Assembly (NCBI RefSeq): GCF_016917755.1
Contig: NZ_CP070326.1
Coordinates: forward strand, 4,588,001 to 4,652,000
Source of the DNA: Streptomyces noursei
GTDB taxonomy: Bacteria; Actinomycetota; Actinomycetes; Streptomycetales; Streptomycetaceae
Length of the DNA: 64,000 bases
Direction: 5' to 3'
Part shown: positions 26,010 through 44,748 of the stretch, piece by piece
Layout: each line of letters begins with the position of its first letter
Numbering within the stretch: position 1 is the stretch's first letter
Translations under genes and position numbers: made by a program
The notes under the pieces: generated by a model
Databases searched by the model: none
Told to the model about the DNA's origin: nothing
Seen by the model: only the letters and a program-made list of their open reading frames with translations

Positions 26010-26659
26010 CAGGCGTCGCTCCCTTCGGTCTCAACGGCCTTGGGGCCAGACACGAAGGACTCGAAGGCGGCCTTGGTGAAGACCACGTCGTCGGAGACGA
26101 GCACGTCGTACGTGTTCAGCTGGCCCGGCTCCAGGATGTGGACCTGGGGCAGGTTACGGGCGGACAGCCACGCGGCCTCGTCGGAGCGCTCGGCGACCAG
26201 GAGCAGGTTCTTCCGCTCGCTGATCTTGCCGAACAGGCCCTTGGCGGCCTTGGTGGACACCGCGCCCTCGACCACGCCGGAGACGACGTGGATGCGGCTG
26301 TGGCGGGCCCGGTCGGAGAGGGCACCGCGCAGCGCGGCGGCCTTCATCTTCTTGGGCGTCCGCTGCGAGTAGTCACGCGGCTGCGGGCCGTGGACGACGC
26401 CACCGCCGGCGAACTGCGGCGCACGGGTCGAACCCTGGCGCGCACGGCCGGTGCCCTTCTGACGGTACGGCTTCTTGCCACCGCCACGGACCTCGCCGCG
26501 GGTCTTGGTCTTGTGCGTGCCCTGACGGGCAGCGGCCAGCTGCGCGACGACGACCTGGTGGATCAGCGGGATGCTGACCTTGGCGTCGAAGATCTCCGTG
26601 GGGAGCTCGACGGTCCCGGCCTTGTCGCCTGCCGGCGAAAGGATGTCAATGGTGCTCAT
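26009..26659 (-). CDS. rplD: 50S ribosomal protein L4
   Basis: 216 residues. The exit-tunnel loop GGKKPYRQKGTGRARQGSTR and following GGGVVHGPQPRDYSQ look like ordinary Streptomyces L4, in contrast to the neighbouring L22. In E. coli L4 represses the S10 operon by binding its leader. Confidence 0.98.
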   Translation of the reverse strand: MSTIDILSPAGDKAGTVELPTEIFDAKVSIPLIHQVVVAQLAAARQGTHKTKTRGEVRGGGKKPYRQKGTGRARQGSTRAPQFAGGGVVHGPQPRDYSQRTPKKMKAAALRGALSDRARHSRIHVVSGVVEGAVSTKAAKGLFGKISERKNLLLVAERSDEAAWLSARNLPQVHILEPGQLNTYDVLVSDDVVFTKAAFESFVSGPKAVETEGSDA

Positions 26660-26667
26660 CGGTTACC

Positions 26668-27312
26668 TCAGGCCCCCTTGGCCGCGGTACGGACCAGGAC
26701 GAGGCCGCCGTTCGGACCAGGAACTGCGCCCTTGATGAGCAGCAGACCCTTCTCCGCGTCAACGGCGTGGACGGTCAGGTTCTGGGTGGTGACCCGCTCA
26801 TTGCCCATACGGCCGGCCATCCGCATGCCCTTGAACACGCGGCCCGGGGTGGCGCAGCCACCGATGGAGCCCGGCTTGCGGTGCACGCGGTGGGCACCGT
26901 GCGAAGCCTTGCCACCGCCGAAGCCGTGACGCTTCATGACACCGGCGAAGCCCTTGCCCTTGCTCTTGCCGGTCACGTCCACCTTCACGCCCGCCTCGAA
27001 GACGTCGGCGCTGAGCTCCTGGCCGAGGCTGTACTCGCTCGCGTCGGCGGTACGGACCTCGACGAGGTGGCGACGGGGGGTGACGTCGGCCTTCGCGAAG
27101 TGGCCCTTGAGGGGCTTGTTCACCTTGCGCGGGTCGATCTCGCCGAAGGCGATCTGGACGGAGTCGTAGCCGTCCTGGTCATTGGTGCGCACCTGGGTAA
27201 CGACGCAGGGGCCGGCCTTCACCACGGTCACCGGGACGACACGGTTGTTCTCGTCCCAGACCTGGGTCATGCCGAGCTTCTCGCCCAGGAGCCCCTTGAT
27301 CTGCTTAGCCAT
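26668..27312 (-). CDS. rplC: 50S ribosomal protein L3
   Basis: 214 residues. The flanks are typical of Streptomyces L3 (PRKVNKPLKGHFAKA, NERVTTQNLTVHAVDAEKGL). The extension that approaches the peptidyl transferase centre (residues about 130-146) reads GFGGGKASHGAHRVHRK, closer to my memory of the mycobacterial type than to the S. coelicolor one. Confidence 0.98.
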   Translation of the reverse strand: MAKQIKGLLGEKLGMTQVWDENNRVVPVTVVKAGPCVVTQVRTNDQDGYDSVQIAFGEIDPRKVNKPLKGHFAKADVTPRRHLVEVRTADASEYSLGQELSADVFEAGVKVDVTGKSKGKGFAGVMKRHGFGGGKASHGAHRVHRKPGSIGGCATPGRVFKGMRMAGRMGNERVTTQNLTVHAVDAEKGLLLIKGAVPGPNGGLVLVRTAAKGA

Positions 27313-27326
27313 CTCTTCCGCGCCTC

Positions 27327-27635
27327 TCAGAGCTTGATCTCGATGTCAACGCCGGCCGGAAGGTCCAGGCGCATCAGCGAGTCAACGGTCTTGGGCGTCG
27401 GGTCGAGGATGTCGATCAGGCGCTTGTGCGTGCGCATCTCGAAGTGCTCGCGCGAGTCCTTGTACTTGTGCGGCGACTTGATGACGCAGTACACGTTCTT
27501 CTCAGTGGGCAGCGGCACCGGGCCCGCGACCGACGCACCAGTGCGAGTCACCGTCTCGACGATCTTCTTCGCCGAAGAGTCGATGACCTCGTGGTCGTAG
27601 GCCTTGAGCCGGATGCGGATCTTCTGTCCCGCCAT
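27327..27635 (-). CDS. rpsJ: 30S ribosomal protein S10 (NusE)
   Basis: 102 residues from the ATG at 27635: MAGQKIRIRLKAYDHEVIDS. First gene of the S10 operon; also the NusE antitermination factor that contacts NusG (encoded at 45351). Leader of about 300 nt if the candidate promoter is right, with a hairpin shared with the str operon leader. Confidence 0.98.
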   Translation of the reverse strand: MAGQKIRIRLKAYDHEVIDSSAKKIVETVTRTGASVAGPVPLPTEKNVYCVIKSPHKYKDSREHFEMRTHKRLIDILDPTPKTVDSLMRLDLPAGVDIEIKL

Positions 27636-27695
27636 GGCTACTTCGTAGTCCTGTCTCTCGTAACGCTCTGGGACCCGGGAGGTCACCGTTCTTCT

Positions 27696-27720
27696 CCGAC
27701 CCACGCGGTCGGGCGTGTCG
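27696..27720 (-). promoter_or_regulatory. Leader stem-loop shared with the str operon (copy in the S10 leader)
   Basis: 25 bases identical at 24 positions to 32468-32492. On the minus strand CCCGACC pairs with GGTCGGG around a GCGTG loop. It begins 61 nt upstream of the rpsJ start. No gene is seen in the rest of 27636-27983. Confidence 0.7.
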
Positions 27721-27936
27721 CGCCCCTTCTCGTAAATCTCCACATGGAAGATCCCTCGAGGAGGAGAACATGGGGGAAGAACACCCACCGGGCGCCTGGA
27801 AGAGGCACCCCGCTGACACTTCCCGGAAGATTCCCGTACTTCCGCCCCTGAGAAGGGGCGACGAATACCTGGGACTCGCTTCCAGTCCTCCCGGCGGGAG
27901 GCGCGCAGCATCGGCACTCAACCGAGCAACCTGGAC

Positions 27937-27967
27937 AGTGTGCCATACGCGGGTTGCGTAAGGCCAA
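27937..27967 (-). promoter_or_regulatory. Tentative S10 operon promoter
   Basis: -35 TTGGCC (27962-27967) and -10 CACACT (27937-27942) with a 19-bp spacer. A perfect TTGACA also occurs at 27980-27985, overlapping the tuf terminator, but has no good -10 at the right distance. Neither choice is firm. Confidence 0.3.
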
Positions 27968-27983
27968 TCGAGCCCCGACTGTC

Positions 27984-28021
27984 AAGAAGCCCCGCCCACC
28001 TGATGGCGAGCGGGGCCTCTT
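27984..28021 (-). terminator. Terminator of the str operon (after tuf)
   Basis: Arms 27984-27995 and 28010-28021 pair over 12 bp with one mismatch and end in CTT on the minus strand. It lies 38 bp past the tuf stop. Confidence 0.8.
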
Positions 28022-28058
28022 GGATGCTCCGGAGAGCTACCGGATCAACCGGATCGCC

Positions 28059-29252
<1,194 letters not shown>

Positions 29253-29329
29253 TGGGGTCCTCCTGTGGAGTGGTTCTGTACGCCTTACTCATCGGCGCCA
29301 GGTGATCTTTGCTGGATAGCCGGGCCCGA

Positions 29330-29364
29330 GGGGCGTTCCTCCGCTGTTGCGGCGGAACGGCCCC
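29330..29364 (-). promoter_or_regulatory. Hairpin between fusA and tuf
   Basis: A stem of about 14 bp with small interruptions (29330-29344 with 29349-29364) and a 4-nt loop. Possible attenuator or processing site; a TTGACT at 29377-29382 could be the -35 of an internal tuf promoter but lacks a -10. Confidence 0.5.
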
Positions 29365-29409
29365 TACGGGTTCCGGAGTCAAGCCTAGAGCGTGAACTCG
29401 ACGGGTGAG

Positions 29410-31530
<2,121 letters not shown>

Positions 31531-31569
31531 AGTGGCTCAATCTTCTCTCGGTCTCGATGGGGGTTGCGA

Positions 31570-32040
31570 CTACCAGCGGTAGTGCGCGAAGGCCTTGTTG
31601 GACTCGGCCATCTTGTGCGTGTCCTCACGCTTCTTGACCGAAGCGCCGAGGCCGTTGGAGGCGTCCAGCAGTTCGTTCATGAGGCGCTCGGTCATGGTCT
31701 TCTCGCGGCGGGCGCGGGAGTAGCCCACGAGCCAGCGGAGCGAGAGGGTGGCGGCGCGGCCGGGCTTGACCTCGACCGGGACCTGGTAGGTCGCGCCACC
31801 GACACGGCGGGACTTGACCTCAAGGGTCGGCTTGATGTTCTCCAGCGCGCGCTTCAGCGTGATGACCGGGTCGGTGCCGGTCTTCTCACGCAGACCCTCC
31901 ATGGCGCCGTAGACGATGCGCTCGGCGGTGGAGCGCTTGCCGTTCAGCAGCACCTTGTTGATGAGGGAGGTCACCAGAGGAGAGCCGTAGACCGGGTCGA
32001 TGATGACCGGGCGCTTCGGGGCGGGGCCCTTACGAGGCAT
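31570..32040 (-). CDS. rpsG: 30S ribosomal protein S7
   Basis: 156 residues: MPRKGPAPKRPVIIDPVYGS and C-terminal DTHKMAESNKAFAHYRW. Head assembly protein; represses the str operon in E. coli. 2 bp after rpsL. Confidence 0.98.
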   Translation of the reverse strand: MPRKGPAPKRPVIIDPVYGSPLVTSLINKVLLNGKRSTAERIVYGAMEGLREKTGTDPVITLKRALENIKPTLEVKSRRVGGATYQVPVEVKPGRAATLSLRWLVGYSRARREKTMTERLMNELLDASNGLGASVKKREDTHKMAESNKAFAHYRW

Positions 32041-32042
32041 TC

Positions 32043-32414
32043 TTACTTCTCCTTCTTGGCGCCGTAGCGGCTGCGAGCCTGCTTGCGGTTCTTGACGCCC
32101 TGCGTGTCGAGGGAGCCGCGGATGATCTTGTACCGAACACCCGGCAGGTCCTTCACACGGCCGCCACGCACGAGCACGATCGAGTGCTCCTGCAGGTTGT
32201 GGCCCTCACCCGGAATGTAAGCGGTGACCTCGATCCCACTGGTCAGACGCACACGCGCGACCTTACGCAGGGCCGAGTTCGGCTTCTTCGGGGTGGTCGT
32301 GAACACACGCGTGCAGACGCCACGGCGCTGGGGCGAACCCTCAAGTGCGGGCGTCTTGTTCTTCTCGACCTTGTCCTGCCGGCCCTTACGGACCAGCTGC
32401 TGGATCGTAGGCAC
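32043..32414 (-). CDS. rpsL: 30S ribosomal protein S12
   Basis: 123 residues, GTG start. The decoding loops TTTPKKPNSALRKVARVRL and GGRVKDLPGVRY carry the wild-type lysines (equivalent to E. coli Lys42 and Lys87), so no streptomycin-resistance allele is present. First gene of the str operon. Confidence 0.99.
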   Translation of the reverse strand: MPTIQQLVRKGRQDKVEKNKTPALEGSPQRRGVCTRVFTTTPKKPNSALRKVARVRLTSGIEVTAYIPGEGHNLQEHSIVLVRGGRVKDLPGVRYKIIRGSLDTQGVKNRKQARSRYGAKKEK

Positions 32415-32467
32415 TACTTCTCCGGTTTCTGTGTGCCAGTCTCGGTAAAGCTAACCTGGAACATTCC

Positions 32468-32492
32468 CCGACCCACGCGGTCGGGTGTGTCG
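32468..32492 (-). promoter_or_regulatory. Leader stem-loop shared with the S10 operon (copy in the str leader)
   Basis: 25 bases identical at 24 positions to 27696-27720, with the same 7-bp stem and GCGTG loop. It begins 54 nt upstream of the rpsL GTG, nearly the same distance as in the S10 leader. Confidence 0.7.
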
Positions 32493-32638
32493 AATACTGC
32501 AGACCTGCCTCGCTGGAACGAGGGCGGCGGCAGATTGCGGTGTCAAAACCCGGCTTCCGTGCTGCCGGGACTCTCCGGCCGGAACTGGCGGGAGAAGGCG
32601 CGCACGGCAGCCCAGGGACACCCCAGGCACAAGGTCAG

Positions 32639-32667
32639 AGCGTACCTAGCGCATTGGCTGCGGTCAA
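32639..32667 (-). promoter_or_regulatory. str operon promoter
   Basis: -35 TTGACC (32662-32667) and -10 TACGCT (32639-32644), 17-bp spacer. A strong vegetative-type promoter about 225 bp before rpsL, giving a leader of about 220 nt. The remaining bases of 32415-32760 hold no gene. Confidence 0.7.
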
Positions 32668-32760
32668 AACAAATGCACACGCGAAGGACACGCCGGACTC
32701 CCCCTGCGCTGCCGCCACGGTAGTGCGATCGACTGCGCTACGGAAGAAGGCACGCGGCCC

Positions 32761-33309
32761 TCAGCCGCGGGACACCGCGAGCAACGCCATCACCAGGAAG
32801 AACAGTGCCCAGGCGCCGATCCCGAGCCAGCCGAGCACCAGGCCGGCGACCGCCTGGCCGTCGCCCCGCTGACCCGTGCGCCGGATCTCGGCCCGCGCCT
32901 TGTGTCCCAGGATCACCGCGGGGATCGACGTCAGCCCCCAGGTGAACGGCGCTATCAGCCCGCACACCAGCGAGCCCGTCGCCGCACCGTTGGTCGGCTG
33001 CGGCATCGGCATCTGCATCGGGAGGAACGTGGCGGGCACCGCGGGCATCATCGGTCGCGGCGCGAACTGCGCCTGCGGCACCGGTCCCTGCGGCAGGTCG
33101 GCGACCAGCATCTGGAGCTCGGTGTGGGTCTGCGCCTGATAGGCCCGGGACATCCGCTGCTCGTACTCGGACTGCGCCAGCCGCCCCTCGGCGAACCCCG
33201 CCTTCAGCACGTCGACCGCCCGCTCGCGATCCGCGTGCGAGGCCCGCATGGCAGGCGCCTGATACGGGTTCTGCGCAGGCTGCCCACCCTGCCACGGCTG
33301 GAATGCCAT
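32761..33309 (-). CDS. DUF1707 / DUF4190 membrane protein
   Basis: 182 residues from the ATG at 33309 (GGAGG 8 nt upstream). The DUF1707 segment (MRASHADRERAVDVLKAGFA, then EGRLAQSEYEQRM) is followed by a Pro/Met/Gln-rich linker and a DUF4190-type pair of membrane helices (SLVCGLIAPFTWGLTSIPAV, LVLGWLGIGAWALFFLVMAL). The family is common in actinobacteria, usually with a small soluble N-terminal domain and a membrane anchor; function unknown. It lies between rpoC and rpsL, separated by a terminator and a promoter. Confidence 0.85.
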   Translation of the reverse strand: MAFQPWQGGQPAQNPYQAPAMRASHADRERAVDVLKAGFAEGRLAQSEYEQRMSRAYQAQTHTELQMLVADLPQGPVPQAQFAPRPMMPAVPATFLPMQMPMPQPTNGAATGSLVCGLIAPFTWGLTSIPAVILGHKARAEIRRTGQRGDGQAVAGLVLGWLGIGAWALFFLVMALLAVSRG

Positions 33310-33401
33310 GTCGCGAACCTCCCCCCGCTCAACAGTTGTCCCCATCCTCTCATCACAGACGCAGCAATGGGAGGACGAGTTCCCACGGCGCCTCGAACGC
33401 C

Positions 33402-33435
33402 GCAGGGCGGCCACCCCGTGGGGTGACCGCCCTGC
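33402..33435 (-). terminator. Terminator of the rpoBC operon
   Basis: Arms 33402-33417 and 33420-33435 pair over 16 bp with one mismatch and a 2-nt apex. It lies 17 bp past the rpoC stop. Confidence 0.8.
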
Positions 33436-33451
33436 TGACGCGCATATGGCC

Positions 33452-37351
<3,900 letters not shown>

Positions 37352-37449
37352 TATGCGTCAATCCCTCTCAGGGTCGTGTCTCTATGGTCTGTCGGGGTCC
37401 GGGGCGGGGCCGGGAGCTCTGTGGTGCTTGGAGCTCCCGGCCAGACCCG

Positions 37450-40935
<3,486 letters not shown>

Positions 40936-41340
40936 GAGGGGGTCCTTCCGAGGGCTCGGACTCACTACGCGCGTACCGGTCCCGAATCGAGCAGAGCGGT
41001 CGAGAAGCCCAGGTCAGGGCGGTCCATTTAGCTTTGCTCGGGCTCGGGTATGCCCCTGGTGACGGGCAGGGAGCAGCTAACAGGCAGCGCAAAGGGTCAG
41101 TGTAGCCACATGGCCCACTGATGTCCAGAGCGAGTTTCCGAAGACCGGTATCGCACCGCGTCCCGATCTTCTCCCTCCGGGAGGTCATCCCCTCCGCAAC
41201 GGAGGAGCCCCTCGTTGTTCTTCTCTCCGCCCAATGCCCTGCGCCTGCCGAAAGCCCTGCGCCAGTGGCGCACACCGATGCTTCCCTCTTCGTCGGCGAT
41301 CCATGCCTCGAACCCTGGACCGCTTCTGCGTCGCGTCCCG

Positions 41341-41369
41341 AGAATTGCGCGCCGCGTCCGGTTCGTCAA
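41341..41369 (-). promoter_or_regulatory. Candidate internal promoter for rpoBC
   Basis: -35 TTGACG (41364-41369) and a weak -10 AATTCT (41341-41346) with a 17-bp spacer, about 405 bp before rpoB. The leader it would produce contains two small hairpins near 41170-41206. No gene is seen in the 629-bp gap 40936-41564. Confidence 0.4.
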
Positions 41370-41474
41370 GGCCCCCCGCCTCTGGGAGATCGTCACATGG
41401 AGGTGCGTCCGGACAACGAAGATCACCATACTCGCACTCCGACGCGGGGCAACGCAGCCGGGGCGGGTATGCGG

Positions 41475-41506
41475 AAGGGCGACCACCCGTATGGGTGATC
41501 GCCCTT
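41475..41506 (-). terminator. Attenuator or terminator between rplL and rpoB
   Basis: A 14-bp stem with one mismatch (41475-41488 with 41493-41506) and a 4-nt loop, 59 bp past the rplL stop. It fits the known need for less RNA polymerase than L7/L12, by partial termination. Confidence 0.7.
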
Positions 41507-41564
41507 CGCGGTGTCCGCGTTACGCCCTCGGGCGCGGCGGACGGGAGTCAGAGACTCACCAAGG

Positions 41565-41951
41565 TCACTTGACCTCGACGGAGGCGCCGGCGCCCTTGAG
41601 GGCCTCGGCGGCCTTCTCCGCGGCGTCCTTGGCGACCTTCTCGAGGACCGGCTTCGGGGTGCCGTCGACGAGGTCCTTGGCCTCCTTCAGGCCCAGGGAG
41701 GTCAGCTCACGCACGACCTTGATGACCTGGATCTTCTTGTCGCCGGCGCCGGTGAGGATGACGTCGAACTCGTCCTTCTCCTCCTCGGCCTCGGCCTCGG
41801 CGCCACCGGCGGCACCGGCGACGACGACCGGGGCAGCGGCGGCAGCGGTGACGTCGAACTTCTCCTCGAAGGCCTTCACGAACTCGGAGAGCTCGATGAG
41901 GGTCATGCCTTCGAACTGCTCGAGCAGCTCGTCCTGGGTGAGCTTCGCCAT
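41565..41951 (-). CDS. rplL: 50S ribosomal protein L7/L12
   Basis: 128 residues. N-terminal dimerisation domain (AKLTQDELLEQFEGMTLIEL), an Ala/Glu hinge, and the C-terminal factor-binding domain (KKIQVIKVVRELTSLGLKEA). Forms the stalk with L10. Confidence 0.98.
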   Translation of the reverse strand: MAKLTQDELLEQFEGMTLIELSEFVKAFEEKFDVTAAAAAPVVVAGAAGGAEAEAEEEKDEFDVILTGAGDKKIQVIKVVRELTSLGLKEAKDLVDGTPKPVLEKVAKDAAEKAAEALKGAGASVEVK

Positions 41952-42058
41952 GGTGGCGGTCCTTCCACTAAATCGGCTGGTGCCGGATGTACATTTCGGC
42001 GGGCGTGCGGCCCGCTGTAACCCGCGCCGGGACGGCGCGGATCATGACGCGAGCCGAA

Positions 42059-42589
42059 TTACTCGGCACCGCCCTGCTCGGCCTGCTTGGCGCGCAGCGC
42101 GTCCACGGTGCGGACGAGCTTCGACGGCAGCGCCTGGAAGACGGAGGCAGCCTGGGACTGCTTCGCCTTGAAGGCACCGGCCAGCTTGCTGAGCAGAACC
42201 TCGCGGGACTCAAGGTCCGCAAGCTTCTTGATCTCGTCGGCGGAGAGCGCCTTGCCGTCAAGGACGCCGCCCTTGATGACGAGGTTCTGGTTCTCCTTGG
42301 CGAAGTCACGAAGACCCTTCGCCGCCTCGACCGGGTCACCGGTAACGAAGGCGACGGCCGTCGAGCCACTGAGGTGCTCGTCCAGCGCAGAGATCCCGGC
42401 CTCCTTGGCCGCGATCTTGGTCAGCGTGTTCTTCACCACACGGTACTGAGCGTTGTCACCGAGCGAACGGCGCAGATTCCGGATCTGCGCGACGGTAAGA
42501 CCGGTGTACGCCGTCACAACAGCGGCGTTCGAGTTGCGGAACTTGTCGGCAATCTCGTCGACGGCTGTGACCTTGTCGGGCCTCGCCAT
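42059..42589 (-). CDS. rplJ: 50S ribosomal protein L10
   Basis: 176 residues from the ATG at 42589 (MARPDKVTAVDEIADKFRNS), with GGAAGGAGG upstream. Base of the stalk, binding L7/L12 dimers through its C-terminal helix. Frame extension upstream runs through the structured leader and is not coding. In many bacteria the L10-L7/L12 complex represses its own mRNA. Confidence 0.98.
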   Translation of the reverse strand: MARPDKVTAVDEIADKFRNSNAAVVTAYTGLTVAQIRNLRRSLGDNAQYRVVKNTLTKIAAKEAGISALDEHLSGSTAVAFVTGDPVEAAKGLRDFAKENQNLVIKGGVLDGKALSADEIKKLADLESREVLLSKLAGAFKAKQSQAASVFQALPSKLVRTVDALRAKQAEQGGAE

Positions 42590-42638
42590 GAGCCTCGGCC
42601 TCCTTCCGGGTGATGAGGACCGCGCAGAAGGGGCTGGG

Positions 42639-42673
42639 CAAAACAAACGCCCCGGCGCAGGGCACGGGGCGTT
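42639..42673 (-). promoter_or_regulatory. rplJ leader attenuator (L10-leader type)
   Basis: On the minus strand a perfect 9-bp AACGCCCCG/CGGGGCGTT stem (42646-42654 with 42665-42673) is followed directly by TGTTTTG, an intrinsic terminator placed inside the leader 50-85 nt before the rplJ start. Upstream of it (about 42674-42715) lie GGAGAG and ACTCC stretches that could form the competing or protein-binding structure. This is the arrangement expected for an L10 leader. Confidence 0.6.
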
Positions 42674-42809
42674 ACTCGACCGAACAGAAAATGCTCGGGA
42701 GTCTCTCCACACAACCTGCGCAGGCCGTCCGCAGCTAGCGGATCCTTCGGCCACCACACGCCCGGAATCGGACGCGCAGAGACAACCAGCGGTCTTTGGC
42801 TTCCGGGAC

Positions 42810-42839
42810 ACCGTACGGGAAGGGCCTATGCGCAGGCAA
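42810..42839 (-). promoter_or_regulatory. Promoter for rplJ-rplL
   Basis: -35 TTGCCT (42834-42839), -10 TACGGT (42810-42815), 18-bp spacer. Gives a leader of about 215 nt ending at the L10 attenuator. Confidence 0.5.
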
Positions 42840-42853
42840 ATCGGCCCGTGCGG

Positions 42854-42889
42854 GGCCGCGGCGGGCGTCCGGGACACCCCGCCGCGGCC
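42854..42889 (-). terminator. Terminator of the lipoprotein gene
   Basis: A 12-bp perfect GC stem (42854-42865 with 42878-42889), 8 bp past the stop at 42897. Confidence 0.75.
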
Positions 42890-42896
42890 GGGCGAC

Positions 42897-43754
42897 TCAG
42901 GTGCCGGGAGCCGCCATGGTGTCGCTGGCCGGCGGCGGGGTCACGGTGACCTTGGTGCCGTAGTTCGAGTAGAAGACGGTGGAGTCCTGGGGCTGCTTGC
43001 CGTCCATCTGCTCACGCTTCTTCACGAGCGTGTTGTCCGGGCCGATCCACAGGTCGATGGTCTCCGTCGTCGCCTCGGCCTTCTTGAGCTGCTCCTCCAG
43101 CGCCTTCAGGTCGGCCTCACTGAGGCTCTTGGACTGCATCTTGGCCATCTCGGCCACGGCGACCTTGCCGGTGTAGTGGGTCGCCTGAACGCCGCGGACG
43201 TCCTCCTTGCCGGCCTCCTGGACCTTGCCGGAGGCGATGAGCATGTTCACCGACTTGACCGGGTCGTTGTTCTGCAGGGCGTCCTTCATCAGGGCGCCGG
43301 CCGGACCCTGCTTGGCCAGGGCTGCGTAGTCGTACTTGATCCAGCTCTTGCCGCCCATCGGCATGCCCATGTTCACGTACATCGCCTGGGGCGTGTACAG
43401 CGCCTTCATGGGCTTGCCGGTCGCCATCGGCCCACCGGTCGTGGTGATGTCGAGGGTCATGTTGGTCCCGTTCGACCAGTCCATCGCGCCCTTCATCGTG
43501 CGCGTGATCGGACCCATCTTCTGCGTGCCGTCGATCTGCGCGGACTTCTTGTCGCCCGTCTGCTGCGACGCCGTCTTCAGCGAGGCCAGCGCGGCCTCCA
43601 GCGGGGACTTCGCCCCCGCCGCGTCGTTGCTGCCACCGCTGGCGCTGCCACCGCCGGTGCCGTTGCTCTTGTCGCCACCGCTGTTGCAAGCGGTCAGACC
43701 GGCCATCATGACAACTCCCGCCGCGACGGCGGCGGCTATACGCGTACTGCGCAC
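42897..43754 (-). CDS. Secreted lipoprotein, LppX/LprG-like fold suspected
   Basis: 285 residues. Signal peptide with positive start and hydrophobic core ending in a lipobox LTAC (Cys23), then a Gly/Ser-rich linker, so lipid-anchored outside the membrane. The mature part repeats beta-rich segments about a threshold-like test (ITTTGGPMATGKPMKALYTP, AMYVNMGMPMGGKSWIKYDY), as in LolA/LprG-like lipoproteins of actinobacteria. Ligand unknown. It sits between rplA and rplJ, interrupting the usual rplKAJL order, with its own terminators on both sides. Confidence 0.85.
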   Translation of the reverse strand: MRSTRIAAAVAAGVVMMAGLTACNSGGDKSNGTGGGSASGGSNDAAGAKSPLEAALASLKTASQQTGDKKSAQIDGTQKMGPITRTMKGAMDWSNGTNMTLDITTTGGPMATGKPMKALYTPQAMYVNMGMPMGGKSWIKYDYAALAKQGPAGALMKDALQNNDPVKSVNMLIASGKVQEAGKEDVRGVQATHYTGKVAVAEMAKMQSKSLSEADLKALEEQLKKAEATTETIDLWIGPDNTLVKKREQMDGKQPQDSTVFYSNYGTKVTVTPPPASDTMAAPGT

Positions 43755-43845
43755 GTGAGGCTCCCCCTTTGATCTCCTCTACGGACCTCGCAGGGGACTG
43801 TAGTGCAGGCCGCCGACAGCGCGCCTGGCGGCCCTGTTATGAACG

Positions 43846-43885
43846 CGTCAGGCCCCGCTCTCCGTACGGAAGGCGGGGCCTGACG
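43846..43885 (-). terminator. Terminator after rplA
   Basis: A perfect 13-bp stem (43846-43858 with 43873-43885) with a CCGTACGG palindrome in the loop. Ends the rplK-rplA unit. Confidence 0.8.
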
Positions 43886-43922
43886 TCACGCGTCACGCGC
43901 TATGAGGCATCGATCGAAACGA

Positions 43923-44639
43923 TCAGACAGCCTCGTCCTCGACGAGGAGGTTGCGGGTGCGGTTGGGGTCCACCGGGACGCCGGGGCCCATGGTGGTGGT
44001 GATCGTCGCCTTCTTGATGTAGCGGCCCTTGGCGGCGGACGGCTTCAGACGGGTGATCTCCTCCAGCGCCGCGGCGTAGTTCTCCACCAGCTTGGCGTCG
44101 TCGAAGGACACCTTGCCGATGATGAAGTGGAGGTTGGAGTGCTTGTCGACCCGGAACTCGATCTTGCCGCCCTTGATGTCGGTGACGGCCTTGGCGACGT
44201 CCGGGGTGACGGTGCCGGTCTTCGGGTTCGGCATCAGACCACGGGGACCGAGCACGCGGCCGAGGCGACCGACCTTGCCCATGAGGTCCGGGGTGGCGAC
44301 GACGGCGTCGAAGTCCAGACGGCCCTTGGAGACCTCGTCGATCAGTTCGTCCGAGCCGACGATGTCGGCGCCGGCGGCTTCCGCGGCCGCAGCACGGTCA
44401 CCGGTCGCGAAGACCAGGACCCGGGCGGTCTTACCGGTGCCGTGCGGGAGGTTCACGGTGCCGCGGACCATCTGGTCGGCCTTGCGCGGGTCGACGCCCA
44501 GACGCATGGCGACCTCGACGGTCGAGTCGAACTTGGCCGAGGAGGTGTCCTTGGCGAGACGGACGGCCTCGAGCGGGGCGTACAGACGCTCCCGGTCGAT
44601 CTTCGCGTCCGCGTTGCGAAGAGTCTTGCTGCGCTTCAC
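43923..44639 (-). CDS. rplA: 50S ribosomal protein L1
   Basis: 238 residues from the GTG at 44639 (AGGAG upstream): KRSKTLRNADAKIDRERLYA. The L1 core GPRGLMPNPKTGTVT is present. L1 stalk protein and, in E. coli, translational repressor of rplK-rplA. Confidence 0.98.
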   Translation of the reverse strand: MKRSKTLRNADAKIDRERLYAPLEAVRLAKDTSSAKFDSTVEVAMRLGVDPRKADQMVRGTVNLPHGTGKTARVLVFATGDRAAAAEAAGADIVGSDELIDEVSKGRLDFDAVVATPDLMGKVGRLGRVLGPRGLMPNPKTGTVTPDVAKAVTDIKGGKIEFRVDKHSNLHFIIGKVSFDDAKLVENYAAALEEITRLKPSAAKGRYIKKATITTTMGPGVPVDPNRTRNLLVEDEAV

Positions 44640-44748
44640 TTCTGCTCCTGATGCAGTGGGGTGGAGTCGTGGTACGGACCAGCGCCTGGTCCTGCCACGG
44701 GCTGAGCCAACGTGCGGCGTGCGCCGCACGGCCGTGCGGGGCTGAGGA

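Noticed and set aside
32043..32414. Possible streptomycin-resistance allele of rpsL
   Set aside because: Both loop lysines and neighbouring residues are wild type.
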